From: Sclerotinia nivalis
Taxonomy: Eukaryota > Ascomycota > Leotiomycetes > Helotiales > Sclerotiniaceae
Length of the DNA: 64,000 nt
Reading direction: 5' to 3'
Assembly (NCBI GenBank): GCA_029531795.1
Contig: JAPEIS010000007.1
Span: 1,054,001 to 1,118,000, forward strand
A program made the translations under genes and the position numbers. Each line of letters opens with the position of its first letter. The stretch's first letter is position 1. Shown one piece after another: positions 33,936-46,791 of the stretch. The notes under the pieces are model-generated. The model did not search any database. It was given only the letters and a program-made list of their open reading frames with translations, and was not told the DNA's origin.

Positions 33936-36273
33936 ACAGCTTCCCATTATTATAACCTCAGTATTTGGTACAAGAGTAAGGGTTATCCAACGCCGATTCG
34001 TTTATTCCTCAATAAATACTGTACCTCAGGTATTACAACTAAAATTAATACGATACAGTTATCTCCCAAATTAGACCACCCACCTTGAAATACTAGTAAT
34101 TGAATGCTACAGACCAGAAAGTATGGTTTCGTAGAAGGATTGATAAACCTATTAACGATATCGATAATCTGCAATGTAAGAGCTAATTAGCGTATGATAC
34201 TTAATAAGATACCTTTCATAACTACCTCTTATGACTGATTAAACTCCCTTTTAAATTCCTCCCTAACTTCGCTCAATATCTGCAATCCATCATCCACCCA
34301 TTCCATTTTTGACCAATTCGTGCCTTCTCCCTCAGAGAAAGATTCGATATCGAAACACTGAGTAGGCTTTGAATGTGACCTTGAACTTCATGGTCTGCCT
34401 ACACAATCTATACGATGGAATTATCCGTAACACTGCTGAAGGATATCACAAATGTAGGCTATTGATGATGCATGTATATGTTGTTTTCCCGAAAAGTTCG
34501 GTTTTAGTAGATACGTTTTAACAGGATAGTTATAAGATTATGAGGCTAAACGTACAAAGAAATAATTATTCATTGTGACGCAGAACGTCCAACATCCAAC
34601 TTTCGGTAGTTGTTAACTTATTATTACGACTCTTAACAAACTATTTTAAGGCATCGTGGGATTTGCTGCTGTTATGTTCACGTGATATGATATGGATCTT
34701 CATCATCAGGTCAAAATGCCCTCACCTCAGGCATTGCAATAAGCTAAGTTCTCGGCGACTATCAAATCCAATGTTCGTACGGTTTCTTCCGAATGTGGCG
34801 AAGTGGTAGAAATGTAACAGTGTATGCGCACTACTTTGTGCACTCCTCCTAAAACATGGGTAGATGGGGAAGGTTAAGATCGAATTTTGCACGAAATTGA
34901 TGGCTCGTAATGGGGTTGTTAGACTTGACTACTACACAATTAGCGATACTAACAAATATACATAAATAAACACACACCACTCTACAAATTCCTCTAATCC
35001 AGATGAATTTTAATGAGAAAGGTTCAAGACTCTGAGTACCTAACAAATATAAGTTAGGAAAGAAGCCGAATAGTTATATAAATGCAGATAGAGGTATAAG
35101 TAGACACTGCCGTCGATACTTATCGCGGGAACTCTACTTAGTGAGTCCAACTCTAAATCACATCTCTGATATACCACATAAATACATAAACAAATACTGA
35201 CTAAAACTATCCCAAGAACCTCTCGCCGATATCTAACTTCATCGACAAGATATGACATAACCAACCATTTGTCGCTTTTCGAATCGAGTTATACAACATG
35301 ACTTACTTTACTATTTGCATAACTCGAATAGACATTCCCTTTTCTATTTGAACTCCTCACAAAAGTTCTGATAATACTAATACTGTGTTTTAAAACGAAA
35401 GTCATTCATTTATCATTAGCGTCACTCTCTCAGGAAAAGTTCGGGCAATAAGGAATGAGGTTTTCGCTTTGGAAAAGGGGAAAAGTGTATTTTATCATCA
35501 CACTCATTTTTTGTTGGGAGGAGGCTCAAGCTCACTGCTTGGGTAATAGGTATTTTAAACGGACAACTGGATTACATTGTTGTTTTATATTATTGAAGTC
35601 TTCGTGTACTAAATATACACTTCCAACGAGGAGTGATTTCTTTTTCTTACTATTGATCGACCTCATATCTTTACGAAAATGGGAGTTTTCAGGGTTCCCC
35701 CTTCAAATACACATGCTCAATCATCAACCAATAAACTTATGTCGCTGATCACATGCATTTTCTGAGAAACTATAAAAGTCCTTCCGAAACTTCCAAAATT
35801 CATGAGACTCCTCAGAAATTTACTTAAGTACGAGATTATTGCAATTGGTAAGTGGTGAACCATGGACTACATGCAAACATTCTTATTCTTAACGAAATAT
35901 GCAAAATGTAGTAGCCACCAACAACACCTCAGAGCCAAGAATTTGCTATCCAAAGAGCAACAGATGTTTCAGATACTAGAACCAGATATACAGCATACAT
36001 CAAGTATAGGGACATCAAGTAGGTGATGGACAACACTCTTTTTATTGCTAAAGTGGAAGACAGAGAAAATGCATAAAAAAAGAAAAGATATTACGCCTCT
36101 CATCCAACTAAATTGAGGTCCAGACACACTATCTCGAGAACTAACTTTTGCACTTTCATCCTGCATATCCATGATTCCATAATGACCGTCTTCATTTCCT
36201 AATTCCTGATACCGAATTTCCTCAGATACGTATCCTCCCACAGAAAGAACAAAAGCAACCCTCAAAACCGAAA
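33936..36273. other. Gene-poor AT-rich stretch
   Basis: About 2.3 kb with no frame I would call coding. Frames on both strands are short, rich in Ile/Tyr/Leu and unconnected by splice signals. On the minus strand, 36240-36120 reads GYVSEEIRYQELGNEDG and could be an alternative last exon of the PEBP gene through a strong GTAAGT donor near 36290; the acceptor would be the unusual GGGAG. Confidence 0.4.
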
Positions 36274-37151
36274 CTAGATCTCAAACTTACTCTCCTTCTT
36301 TCCCTCACCATGATACTTTTCATAATGAAAATTCGCCCCCACAACCGTCAGATTTTCCTTCTCCGCCCACTCCCTCACACCACTTCCCGGCTTTTCAAAC
36401 CCCCAATGTTTTCTCTTCTTCGGGCCCTCCAAATCCACATTTTCTCCCTCCAAAAGCACAAATACATAGCGATGTTTACCCGTTCCTTCTGGTGGCGCTG
36501 GTGCTTTATCTGAATGTATCATCAGCACATAAATATTCCCATAGCATTTCTTTCCAACCCCTCCAAAAAAAGAAGAAAAAAGAAAAAAACCCACAATCAA
36601 CAACCCCCACCAAATCCGACGCATTAACCCGCACACTCACACCCTGCGGTCCAATAACCACCTCGGGCACCCTCGCAATCCAATGACACATTTCCGACAT
36701 GCTATCATCATTTCTAGACGGCGCATCGGGATCCGTAAGAATAACCGTGAGACCACCTTCGACCTCCATTTTTCCAGGACAGAAAATCTGCAGAGAGGGT
36801 GCGGATTGCGTTTGTGAGGGCAGGAGTGTGTTGCCTAATTTTACTGTTTTATGCTTGGGGGAGGAAGAGGAAGGGAAGTAGGAGGGGATGAGGTAACAGG
36901 AGGGAATGAAGGGGTCGAGGACGTTGGGGATGATGGATGATTTTTTGAGACTGGGAAGTGTTAGGTGTGGGATTTGTATTGGGAGTGGGTACGTACATCT
37001 TCCGAATACCTTTAAAGAATTTGAATTTATCGGTAAGGAAATAATTACATTCATAAGGATCATAATTGTGTGATTCTGGGGATACGACGAGAGCGGAGCT
37101 GAGCTTGAAGATGGTTATCAAAAGAAGTGTGAGGGATGTGATTAATTGCAT
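36274..37151 (-). CDS. Secreted phosphatidylethanolamine-binding protein (PEBP) family protein
   Basis: Exons 37151-36997, 36950-36595 and 36509-36274 give 248 residues. The first intron is GTACGT...TTCCCAG with a CTAAC branch; the second is GTGGGT...ATTCAG with a T-rich centre and a CTGAT branch. The protein starts MQLITSLTLLLITIFKLSSA, a clear signal peptide. PEBP marks: LTVILTDPDAPSRND (the DPDxP block), CHWIARVP, and PPEGTGKHRYVFVLLEG. The C-terminus ends VVGANFHYEKYHGEG plus a basic tail. Family members bind lipids or inhibit proteases; secretion suggests a cell-wall or extracellular role. Choosing a donor inside the first reading frame (at 36594) makes the YKAPAPPEG junction fit the family. 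Confidence 0.88.
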
Positions 37152-37631
37152 TTTAGCTAGACTGGCTAGATAGATGGATTTGGAAATTGTAATGGGGAGT
37201 TTCTGCTCGCAAATTATCACAATGGATCATCAATAGAAAGCTTGAAGGGTAAATCGTACTTATTTATATCTATATCTGATACTTGTAACACACACTGAGC
37301 TGGGCAGACGTCGTCGATGACGTCGGCCATTCAAATGCAGAGGGGTAATCACGTGAAGTATCCGGACGCTTTCGCGAATCTCCGCTCATCAAGGTTGATT
37401 TCTTCTAAATTGAATGATGTTCAGTAAAATGGAATGCAGAATACCCGGAGAGTAATCTATTTCATAATGGGCAGGGAAAAGAATAAAATGTCATGAATTA
37501 TTTACTTGATCAAAGCCATTGTATAAACACAGCTCTGATACCTCTAAGTTTTAAATGATCTTTCAGAATCAATCCCCTCATTACGCCAATCATCCATGAA
37601 TCATATATCTGGAGGCTCATTACATGATCAT
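37152..37631. other. Intergenic between PEBP and GDPase genes
   Basis: Promoter of the PEBP gene and 3' flank of the GDPase gene. Nothing else is visible. Confidence 0.5.
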
Positions 37632-39397
37632 CTATGAGATTTCCTTGACACGGCATTTCCATCCGGAGCCAGCCTCAAGCAATGGAAGACTATTTATTGT
37701 TAGATGAGTGTTTAAAAAGAGGGGAATAAAACATACCTAGCACCGAGACACCATCCAAGCTCATTACCCTTGAGCTTCTTTGCAATCTTAACCTCTCTAT
37801 CAATTGGCATTTCGTAACCCGTGTGTAACAAAGCCATCATGAAGTTCAAATCAAGGCACCATTCGGGTCTATCCCTCAATTCCTTGAGGGCATCAGGAAC
37901 ACTATTAAATATATCCCAATGAGACTCGCCACCACAGACCTGGCTTGTAAGATCATGCAATTCCCGTAGAGTAAAGGATTCTGGCATCCCAAGAGGGTCG
38001 GTACGGTCAAAGAAGTATGAGAAAGTGTAGACATCCTCATGCTGGAAGGTCTTTTCTAAAGAAGGTTGATGAACACCATTGAAAGAGCAAGGTGCAACTT
38101 TACATTCGGCTTCCTTGAACAACATCTTCTCTGCGAGTTTGCGGCATTGAGCTGGAGATGGCGAAGAAGGACCCTTCATGACAAATTCGTTCTTCTCTCC
38201 CAACTTAGCACGAAGAGGATGTTTCTCGTCAAATGCAATATCGATGGAACGGTTCATGCCTGGTGCAATACAAGGATTAATAATTGGTGATGCGGTCCAG
38301 GAGAGATCCGAAGGATTAGCCGCATGAACATCATCAATGAGAGTCTTGTGAATCGTTTCACGGGCTGCCATGAGACCATATCCCAAGTGAGAATGTTGGT
38401 AAAGCTCGAAATCTCTTCCACCAAACGTAAGCTTGTATTTGTGGTCACCTTCAGCCATCTTCTCGGGTAATTTGAATTTGGGTTCGAAGACAACTTGGGT
38501 TGAACCTCCGCCAAGATCGAAAACTGCTGCAGTATCTCCAGGAGCTGGGCCTCCAATGTTGCCGAGTAAAAAGTTGGTAGTAATCCAAGCGTAAACACCC
38601 TCATCAGTACCGTCCATAACCTGGACTCCACCCTTTTCATCAGATACAACTGCGAAAGGATAGACAGTTTCCAATCTGGTACGAACAGCCTTGAGAATAT
38701 TGGCGCTCAATTCCGGACCAAGTTTTCGTAGACCAGCAGTAGCCTTGACAGCCACAGGAGTGCAAGATTTGAGTGCGTCAGGAACAGTTTTCACTGCAAC
38801 ATCCATAAGCATATCGAGACTCTTTGCAGCTCCTTCGGCATCGGCTCCATAAGAGCTTAATCCGGAACCACCCTCTTTCTTTTCAGTCATTTTGAATTCC
38901 TCATGCTCCAACTCTGGTGTGGGACCGCAATTATTGAATTTATATACGTGAACTCGAGATCCGGTACTGCCAGCATCAATCATGATGGCATATTGAACAA
39001 TCGGTTTCGACTTGCTAAAGGATTTCGAGCACTTCGTTGTCCCATATGTTGAGTCGGATGGTGATTGCCCATTATTTCCACCTTTAACTGTATCGGCGAC
39101 ATTCCCAACTATTATATATTAGAAAATGGTACATTAGATGTATCGAAGTGGCATACCAGTGTTTGATACCTGGGTTCCACTTGGGGACAGGTAATAGAAT
39201 AAGAAAACGACGAAGAGCAGGATTCCTCCTGTCTTCATGTATCTTGACCGCTGGCTCTGGGTCATCATGGCGTTCTTTGATTTCTCCAGTTTGAAAGCGG
39301 CGCTCTCGTTTGCGCCCGATTTATTATATCTTGCAAGTTTCTCGTGAGGATCGTGTGATGTGCTCTTCGATGGGAGAGAGACAGAAGTACGTCGCAT
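37632..39397 (-). CDS. GDA1: Golgi guanosine-diphosphatase (GDA1/CD39 family)
   Basis: Hydrolyses GDP to GMP in the Golgi lumen. The GMP leaves in exchange for GDP-mannose, so the enzyme supports protein and lipid mannosylation. Exons 39397-39157, 39108-37737 and 37689-37632 give 556 residues; both introns are GTATG...TAG and the phases fit. Topology: a short basic cytosolic tail, one membrane anchor (about residues 56-72, GGILLFVVFLFYYL), then a lumenal domain. The apyrase-conserved regions are all present: DAGSTGSRVH (near 125), VKATAGLR, GTDEGVYAWITTNFLLG and FDLGGGSTQVVFEP. The single anchor and length point to GDA1 rather than the double-anchored Ynd1-type apyrase. Housekeeping gene; neighbours unrelated. 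Confidence 0.95.
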
Positions 39398-40164
39398 CTG
39401 CGAAAGAGCGACAAGTAGAACTAACCACCTTAGATTAAATACCAACTCAAGCCTAGTAATATAAACGAAAAGAGTGAGTGAAAAGTTTGAAATAGAAAGG
39501 ATTGGTGAAGTTCCAGATCCTTTTTGCGTAATTGCCAGGGAAATAGAATGGGAATGAGAATGGAAAAAGAACAGTGCTGTATGCTGTACGAGTAATTCCA
39601 CAAGAATAACTTTAAGTAAGGGCAAAAGATAGAAAATGGAAAATAGGGGACAATTTGCCTTTACCCTTGCATTAAATGAAGACTGTGGCTAAATTTGGAA
39701 TTGCGGCGATGAATGATTGGTTGATTTAGAATGAATGGGGCTTGTGGGGGTGTAGAGATAAAGATTTCTGCTTATCGTGTATCGGGAAAGGATTGATACC
39801 AGGAATTCCTTAGTAATCTATTAATCGCACCCATCAATGAGCGAGTTTCCTTAATAATCTGTTAACCACACACCCTTCAACCGAGTTTCCGGAACATCGT
39901 CAGCTAGAAGTTGCCTTCGGTACTTGCTTGATCTCAATGGCTTTACTTTCATAGAATGATATAGAACTGATTTTATGACCTACATGAAATTGTTAATATT
40001 GCTACCACAATAGAACCCCTAAGTTTGGTTTCTCTTTCTATCTCCTACCTAGTAGTTACACTCTCTTCTACTAATTTGCGCATATCCTATTTCTGAAAGG
40101 ATATTTCTAAATACGCATTTTCCTATTACCTACCTAGATACTCAACATTCGCAGCAATAGAATA
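39398..40164. other. Divergent promoter region between GDA1 and the PPPDE gene
   Basis: No coding signal. Contains a short duplicated phrase (GAGTTTCCTTAATAATCTGTTAACC and a related copy just before it) near 39810-39880. Confidence 0.45.
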
Positions 40165-41935
40165 ATGAACGTACAGCTATACATTTATGATCTGTCGAAA
40201 GGCCTAGCGCGCAACCTATCTGGAGCCTTCTTAGGAGTCCAAATTGACGCTATCTATCATACTTCAGTCGTTTTCGAGGGTATTGAATATACCTACGATG
40301 GAGGGGTCAAGACTGTTAGGCCTGGGGAAACCCATCTAGGCAAGCCATTGCAGGTTTTGGAATTAGGGAAAACAGATTTGCCTATGGATGTGATTCTGGA
40401 ATATCTCGACTCTTTGAAAGCAATCTATACTTTTGAGGTAAATTATCCTGCCGTATTAATCCTCCAGCCATGAGCTAATTCAAACGTAGGCGTATGATCT
40501 CTGGAAACACAACTGCAATAATTTCTCGAATGATTTTGCCACCTTTCTGGTTGGCAAGGGAATCCCCGAGTATATTACGAATCTCCCAGAAACTGTACTC
40601 AACACTCCCTTTGGCAGAATGATACAACCACACTTCAATGACTACGTCACCTTGAATAGTATGAATAATGGCGGACTTTTGGGTATACAGAGCTCGGAGG
40701 ATCCGCAGCAGCAAGCATCGATGTCCCAGGTTCGACATGTGACAACATCTACCGAGTTGGATAATCTTTTGAAATCAGCCAAGAAGAAATGCGCAGTCAT
40801 TTTCTTTACCTCTCGTAATTGCGCTCCTTGCAAACCTTTATACCCTGTATTTGAGCAACTTGCAAAGGATGCGGGACGCAAAGCGATCCTCATAATGGTT
40901 GATATCTCCCGGTCATATGAGATTGCCGCGAAATACAGTGTTACTACTACGCCCTCCTTTGCGACTTATTTACAAGGCGAGGAGGAGAAACGTTGGGCGG
41001 GAGGAGATGCAGCGTCTCTTCGAGCAAATGTAGGGCTCCTTGTACAAATGGCATTCCCACCTCATGCACACGAGTCTTTACGTTTACCAGCACTTCGAGC
41101 CCCAGATATGCTGCCAGTTATCTATACTAAAGTCCCACCACTTGAGAAACTAAAAGCAAAGATGGGACCTGCTGCTGATATTCCAGCAGTCAAAGGAGTT
41201 CTCCATTTTGTCTCGGAGGGGCAATCAAAACCTGCAGCAGAGACTCATCTTCCGGATCTCGATGCTTTTAGTTGGTTCCTCCGAGAAGCTCCCTCAAAAT
41301 TACCTACTGAAATTATGTTCACAATCGTTGACCTTCTTCGCTGTGCTCTTGTTGATCCGAGACTTAGTGGTTACTATGCCGAGGAAAGCAACCACAAAAC
41401 TATTGCTCCTCTATTCACATATATTGATAGTCTCAAGGACTGCCCTTACTCTCTCCGTTTAGTCGCACTTCAAGCAGGTTGCAATCTCTTCACAAGTCCC
41501 CTATATCCTCAGCACATCCTCGGCTGTCCGACTCTTACCAACCCACTAGTTCAACTAATCACTACCTCGCTACTTGACGATGCACATCATAATATTCGTG
41601 TCGCAGCCGCAAGCCTTGCATTCAATATGGCATTTGCAAATTCCAGTCTTCGCATAGAAGACCATAAAGAAGTATTACCAGAAAGCGAGCAAATAGAACT
41701 CGCGGCGTCATTACTAGAAGCTATACAAGAAGAAAAAGAATCCCCGGAAGCTTTAAAGGGATATTTATTGGCGTTTGGTCATTTGGTATTTGGAAGCCCG
41801 AAAGGTGGAGAGTTGGTGGATTTATTGAAAAGTATGGATGCTCAGAAGACTGTAATGGACAAAGCGAAAGCGTTCCCAAAAGAAGCTTTAATTAAGGAGA
41901 TAGGACAGGAGTTACTGGGAAAGGGATTGGAATAA
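40165..41935 (+). CDS. PPPDE (DeSI-type) - thioredoxin - PUL domain fusion protein
   Basis: Exons 40165-40437 and 40490-41935 (intron GTAAAT...ACGTAG) give 572 residues. Three domains are visible. First, a PPPDE/DUF862 putative deSUMOylating or deubiquitinating peptidase with catalytic His (YHTSVV, residue 32) and Cys (HNCNNFSNDF, residue 100). Second, a thioredoxin fold with the redox pair CAPC (residues 202 and 205). Third, a C-terminal alpha-helical PUL domain (about 300-572), which in Doa1/PLAA binds Cdc48/p97. The set suggests a Cdc48-linked isopeptidase acting on ubiquitin-like conjugates, with a redox-active middle domain. That role is inference from the domains. This fusion is known in fungi. 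Confidence 0.9.
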
Positions 41936-44260
41936 GTGTACTTGGTTGGTGTTAATTGTTGATAATTTGAATATATACCACTCTTCCTGGACTTGCAGAT
42001 GAGATATTCATGTGTTTATCATCAGTATATGTGATGACGCCTTCCATACTTTGACATCCACAAAGCGAATGGCCAGTTTGAACATCTATTTTTAGTTGAA
42101 TCATGGTTATCCATCTTGCCTGACAAAGGTCGGACTCTTGTTGACTATATCAGACATCAGACATCAAATATCAATACCATCTCCTCTTTTCTTCCTGCTT
42201 CACTTCACTCACTTCACCCCAACACATCACATCACACCATCCCATATCGACAGCAACACTTCCTTTCACCCTACAAACTATATATATATTTCATCTTCAA
42301 CCCATCCTCACTTTCCCTCAATTCCCTTCAAACCGAAACACATTGTTTAGTAAATAAACGATGACGTATTTCCCTTTTAGGACGTTTCAGGTTTTCTCTT
42401 GAATACAAGGGTAGGCGGGGGAGGTTAGGAGGTGATTTGTTTGTTTGTTTGTTTACTTTTGAGATTTGGGATTGAGAGAATGGTGAAACTGAGGGGATGG
42501 TGTAAGATCAGAGGGAGAGAGGGAAAGAGGGGGGAAGGATTTGATTTTTGTATTTCCGGGACGAAGGAGGGAGGGGAGTGAGAGGAAGAGAAATAGCGGG
42601 GAATTTTCAGCGTGGTGAGGTGGGAATAAAGCAGAGGTTGGGATGTTTGAAGGTTTAGCTCAGGGTTAGGATTCTAGTGCTTCATATCAGGGTTGATAGG
42701 AAATCAGAGCGAGCGATTGAATCATATCTATAGGCCTATAGATTATGAATGGGCAACTAGGATGCATTACGTGGAATTGACGGTAATTCTATCTGCAAAA
42801 TTCCTCCCTTATTTTATATCAGCTTTTTCAACACCAAACCATGTAAAAAGTCCCATCACATAGCATAGTACGAAATCTGGATCCATAATAGTCTAATAAT
42901 GCAAAGTTACGAAGCCGTTGAAATGCAAACCATCACGTACGGAAAAAATGATGTTCATCGCTTCTTTTGTGATGCGACTTCGCTTAAAATTTCGCGGTAG
43001 AGAGGGTTACGGAGGAGAAATGTGCATTGTAGTGGACGTATAGAGTGTAGGCCGAAGATCTATATATAATTCGAAATGGTATAAATAGAGGGCCCTCCAT
43101 TTTCTTATAACAGCATCTTTTTCTAAGATCAGATCAACTCTGAATGTATATCCACCTTTTCGGATCACCTGGTATTCTCAACTCGTCACCAACCCGGTCT
43201 CTATAGTGATAACTAACGACTATTTCTGCAACGAGATACTGGTAACCTCGGGGATCTGCTGCGGTTATGCGTACGGTTTTGCTTGAAGCTATTCTTTCCC
43301 AGGAAATTCAGGGGGTGTTGAGAGCAGACAGGACTGCACATAGGTGTCGAGCTCTAACAGCCGGTAAACTCGATCTTCGTAGGAACAGCAGCAGGAGTAA
43401 CGTAGATTGGTAGCTTGCAGGTAATATCCAATCTTCCCTGGAACCGCAACTATTTATGAGGCTTCGTTCTGCTATTGAGCCCGAATCTGGTCTGTCTTGA
43501 ACCTGCACTTCGGAATCTGATCAGCATTCGAAAAGGACGGCCGTGTAGTAGTATAGAAGATGTTGAGCCGGTTCTTCTATCAATAGCATTACGTAGGAAC
43601 AACGCGTTTGAACGGGTCTTGGGGATAAAGATAATGCAGAGACTTACGAGAGTGCGCCTGTGGTGTTGTAAAGTATGGAGGAAGCAAGAGGGTGCAGTGT
43701 TGCAGTGCTTTTAGCAAGACTGTATAGTGACAGCAAGAAATATGGGCTTAGGAGTATCCGATATGGAGAAGTTCCCAGGTAGCCCAGCTGGTCATCACAT
43801 TCAGCGGAAAGATTCACGAGGGTAAGTTTTCAAGCACGAGGCAGAGCAGATAGGTAAATTGAGCGAGAAATTAGTTGCTATGACAAAGGTATAGTTGATG
43901 CCTCGCGAAGAGCCCTTCAGTATTGTCGGTTCACTAACATATTTAACTTGTAAAATTTCTTGCTGCTACCACAAACAATATAACAATAATAAGGCACTCT
44001 TCCCATCATCGTACCTAGCAAGGTGATACCGTAAGAAAACTGATGTTGGAAGCCCTGAATTCCTCAAGATTTAATTTGCTCGCTAAGGCGCAGAGCCTTG
44101 TTGCTGTACAGCAACCTGACTAGAATATCTCAACCTTATTGTTCTCTCGCACAATAACCACTTTCAATAAAACTCAGATTATACAACTTTGGAAAAGACA
44201 ATAGCCAACATACGCTCTTTTTTACATTCATCGCTTTGCGAGAAGATTCTTCTGCTTTTG
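41936..44260. other. Intergenic, no supported gene
   Basis: Contains C/T-rich leader-like DNA near 42170-42340, G/A-rich DNA near 42410-42620, and a TATA-like GGTATAAATAGAGG at about 43079-43090 followed by no convincing frame (the one at 43475-43714 is 79 codons without features). A non-coding transcript could start there, but nothing shows it. Confidence 0.4.
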
Positions 44261-45707
44261 ATTCTATTGTAAGTACTCCAAAGCTATCATCTAAAAGACC
44301 GCACTTGCGTCTTCTTTAAATTCCTTCTTAAAATCAAGGTCCCCAGATATATCATTTCACCACAGAGAAGGAACCAACGATCTATCAAATAGAAACTCAC
44401 GATTTTCAGGCCTTTTCCACAGACAATTCAAGTGCCGATCATCTGAAGTAAGTATCATCCTCAGTATTCATCATTTCGCATTCAACATCACGTCCTTTCC
44501 GCCCGATACTTTCAGCCAAAACTGGCTGCTTCATCAACCTCGAGATCACCAATACTGACTTTCGCCCAACAGGACTTTCTCGACGCCATCTCTGTTGAAG
44601 AAAATCGTATACTTACTACTGAGTAAGTCAACTTTTTCAAACTGATATTGAAGTTTTCCTCCTTCCACACTCCACAATCCACAATCCACAATCCACGCTT
44701 CTATAACTTCTTAACTACCACCACCACTCTACACGCTCAATGCTCTCCACAATCATCCATGAACCCAATTCTTGTCTCCAAAGACAGATCTTCACGTTTG
44801 CAATCATCATATGTTGCACAACACATTCCCACTTTTCTTCAATGGGCGTGTATCACTCATTCCTCAACTTCACACAAATCTGATTCCACTATACGTTTTC
44901 CCCAAACGGATACCTTTTCACACATATTTTTCTCTCTCAACCTTCCTCAGTTTGAAACATAAACCTTCGTCACTTATCCTCCCCTCTACTTGACCCCAAA
45001 ATCCTGACCCAACACATTCATTCATAGCACACCAAGATCGAAGACTGCATAACTAAATCTCAAAGTAGCTTTTCAACTTGAACTTACCTTTTTCTTCTTT
45101 GTTCAATTTGTAAGTGCTATAGTTTTCCACTATGATGAATATCTCGAGACCTGGACATCTGCTTACTCCACAGCAGTTTGAATCCAACACTTCGAAGGTT
45201 CTCTGTCGTTCTTTACCGGCTTCGAGATCCACTTCAGTACCCATATTCCCCAGGACCACGCTTCTGTGGCCTTCCTTTGTCACCAGAAGCAACTTGACAA
45301 GTTTTCTCCATTTTCGATCTGTAAGTATAGCTATCCTCCACTATCATATCCTCCACTATCATGATATCTTTTCGATACCAAGCATCTACTTACGCCGCAA
45401 CAGTCTTTCAGCGGTTTTGTTTCTGTGCCCTTTCTTTGGCACGGGTAGCAAAACTACAAATTCCTCTGATCTTCGATCTGTAAGTGATCTCTATCCTCCG
45501 CTGAGCAGCATCTTTTGAAACCCACCAAAGCTGCTGGGTGTTGAGCAACTACTTACGCAGCCCATCAGATTTCAAGCCCCTCGGCTGTTTCTACTGGCTC
45601 CGGGAACTCAACCTAATCAACTTTCAGTACCAAGTTATAGTGTCGTTTTTATCGACACCTTAACATAATCACGTCCCTCTTCTAAACTTATAGCCCCACC
45701 AAACATC
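44261..45707 (+). other. Repeated splice-donor cassettes, probable multi-exon 5' leader of the 2EXR gene
   Basis: GTAAGT donors occur at 44269, 44448 and 44623 (spacing 179 and 175), then at 45110, 45321 and 45480, followed by GTCAGT at 45722. The last ones sit in related segments: TTTTCGATCTGTAAGTATAG and CTTCGATCTGTAAGTGATC, each followed by CTATCCTCC and later by an acceptor-like CTACTTACGC-GCAACAG / CTACTTACGCAGCCCATCAG. Segments between carry related phrases (TCTGTGGCC...TTTGTCACC and TCTGTGCCC...TTTGGCACG). Best read as duplicated non-coding exon cassettes in a long leader; no continuous frame crosses them. Confidence 0.45.
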
Positions 45708-46791
45708 ATGTCTTCCATCAAGTCAGTACTTTCCATTGAAAAGGCGTCCATGTCTGCATCAACTTTGATGAACTATGCTAACCTAACTTGTGCCGAGCAG
45801 CCATAACATCAACTTGTTCGCTAGAACTCCATTTGCAACTGTCGCTGAATTTGCTAAGTCCGAATGGCTCGACCTTGCGCGTGGGAACAAGATCGGTGAC
45901 AAGCAATCAGACCGGCTCGACTGGCTCCATCTTGAAAAGAAGTCCGTAAAAAACACGCCAGTCGGCGCAGCCCCCACGGTAGTTCAAGTTGCAGGCAGGC
46001 CGGCAGTCACAGGCTTTCCGTTGTTTTGCAAGCTTGCCATCGAGCTCCAGGATAAGATTTGGGTGATGGAGTCGTTGAATTACCCCCGGATCATTACAAT
46101 TGTCGAAGAAAATGTTGATGTTGCTCTTCACCCTGATGATGATGAGTATACGGTAGTTGGAGCTAAGCGTCCAAAGTTTCTCAACGCATGCAAGGGAGCC
46201 TTGTCAGCAATGGTTGGTGTCTACCGACCAATGTTCGAACTTGATCCTGCCAGATATCATGGAGAAAAGAAGGGTGTCTTCGTCAACCCCGATGTTGATT
46301 GTATCGACTTCGCGTCTCTTCTTTCCCTTCATGGAAAAGCACCACCCCTCGATTTTATCGGCGCTCTTAGGTATCGTGGAGAGTTTTCAAAGATCCGTCA
46401 TGTTTGCCTTCCAGCTCAGGAATTCCACGATAACTTCCAAACAGTCGCTCGGATCGTCCAGAACCTACCATTGCTTGAATCTGTGGTCGTCGAGGCAAAC
46501 CATATCGATCACACGGTTAACAACACCCTTTACATGCATTTCATGATCCAGGATGTCCATTACACCAGACCAAATAGATATCCACGCTCTGACATGACCA
46601 TTATGGTCATGAACGGCGGTTCTCCTTTGGTTGGTGCTCCAGCAATTGGTGTCCTCTTCAACAAAATCTCCGACACAACTCACAGAGCTGGCATCCTTGA
46701 AACCTTAGGTAGAGTTGAGACAATGATGCGTCAAGAGCCCAACTTTCCGAACAGAGTTCTTGGTGCATTTAACTATCACAACTTTCCATGA
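45708..46791 (+). CDS. 2EXR-domain protein, unknown function
   Basis: A 14-base first exon (45708-45721, MSSI) is joined over an intron (GTCAGT, branch GCTAACCTAAC, GAGCAG) to 45801-46791, giving 334 residues in phase. The 2EXR motif lies near residues 78-110: FPLFCKLAIELQDKIW followed by SLNYPRIITI. This module is widespread in filamentous ascomycetes, often in large families with no known biochemical role. The rest is a mixed alpha/beta domain with no recognised catalytic pattern. No signal peptide or membrane segment. The leader cassettes upstream suggest regulation at the level of splicing or translation. Confidence 0.85.

Noticed and set aside
36120..36300. Extra last exon for the PEBP gene through a strong GTAAGT near 36290
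   Set aside because: The acceptor would be GGGAG, and the shorter model already ends where family members usually end; kept only as an alternative.
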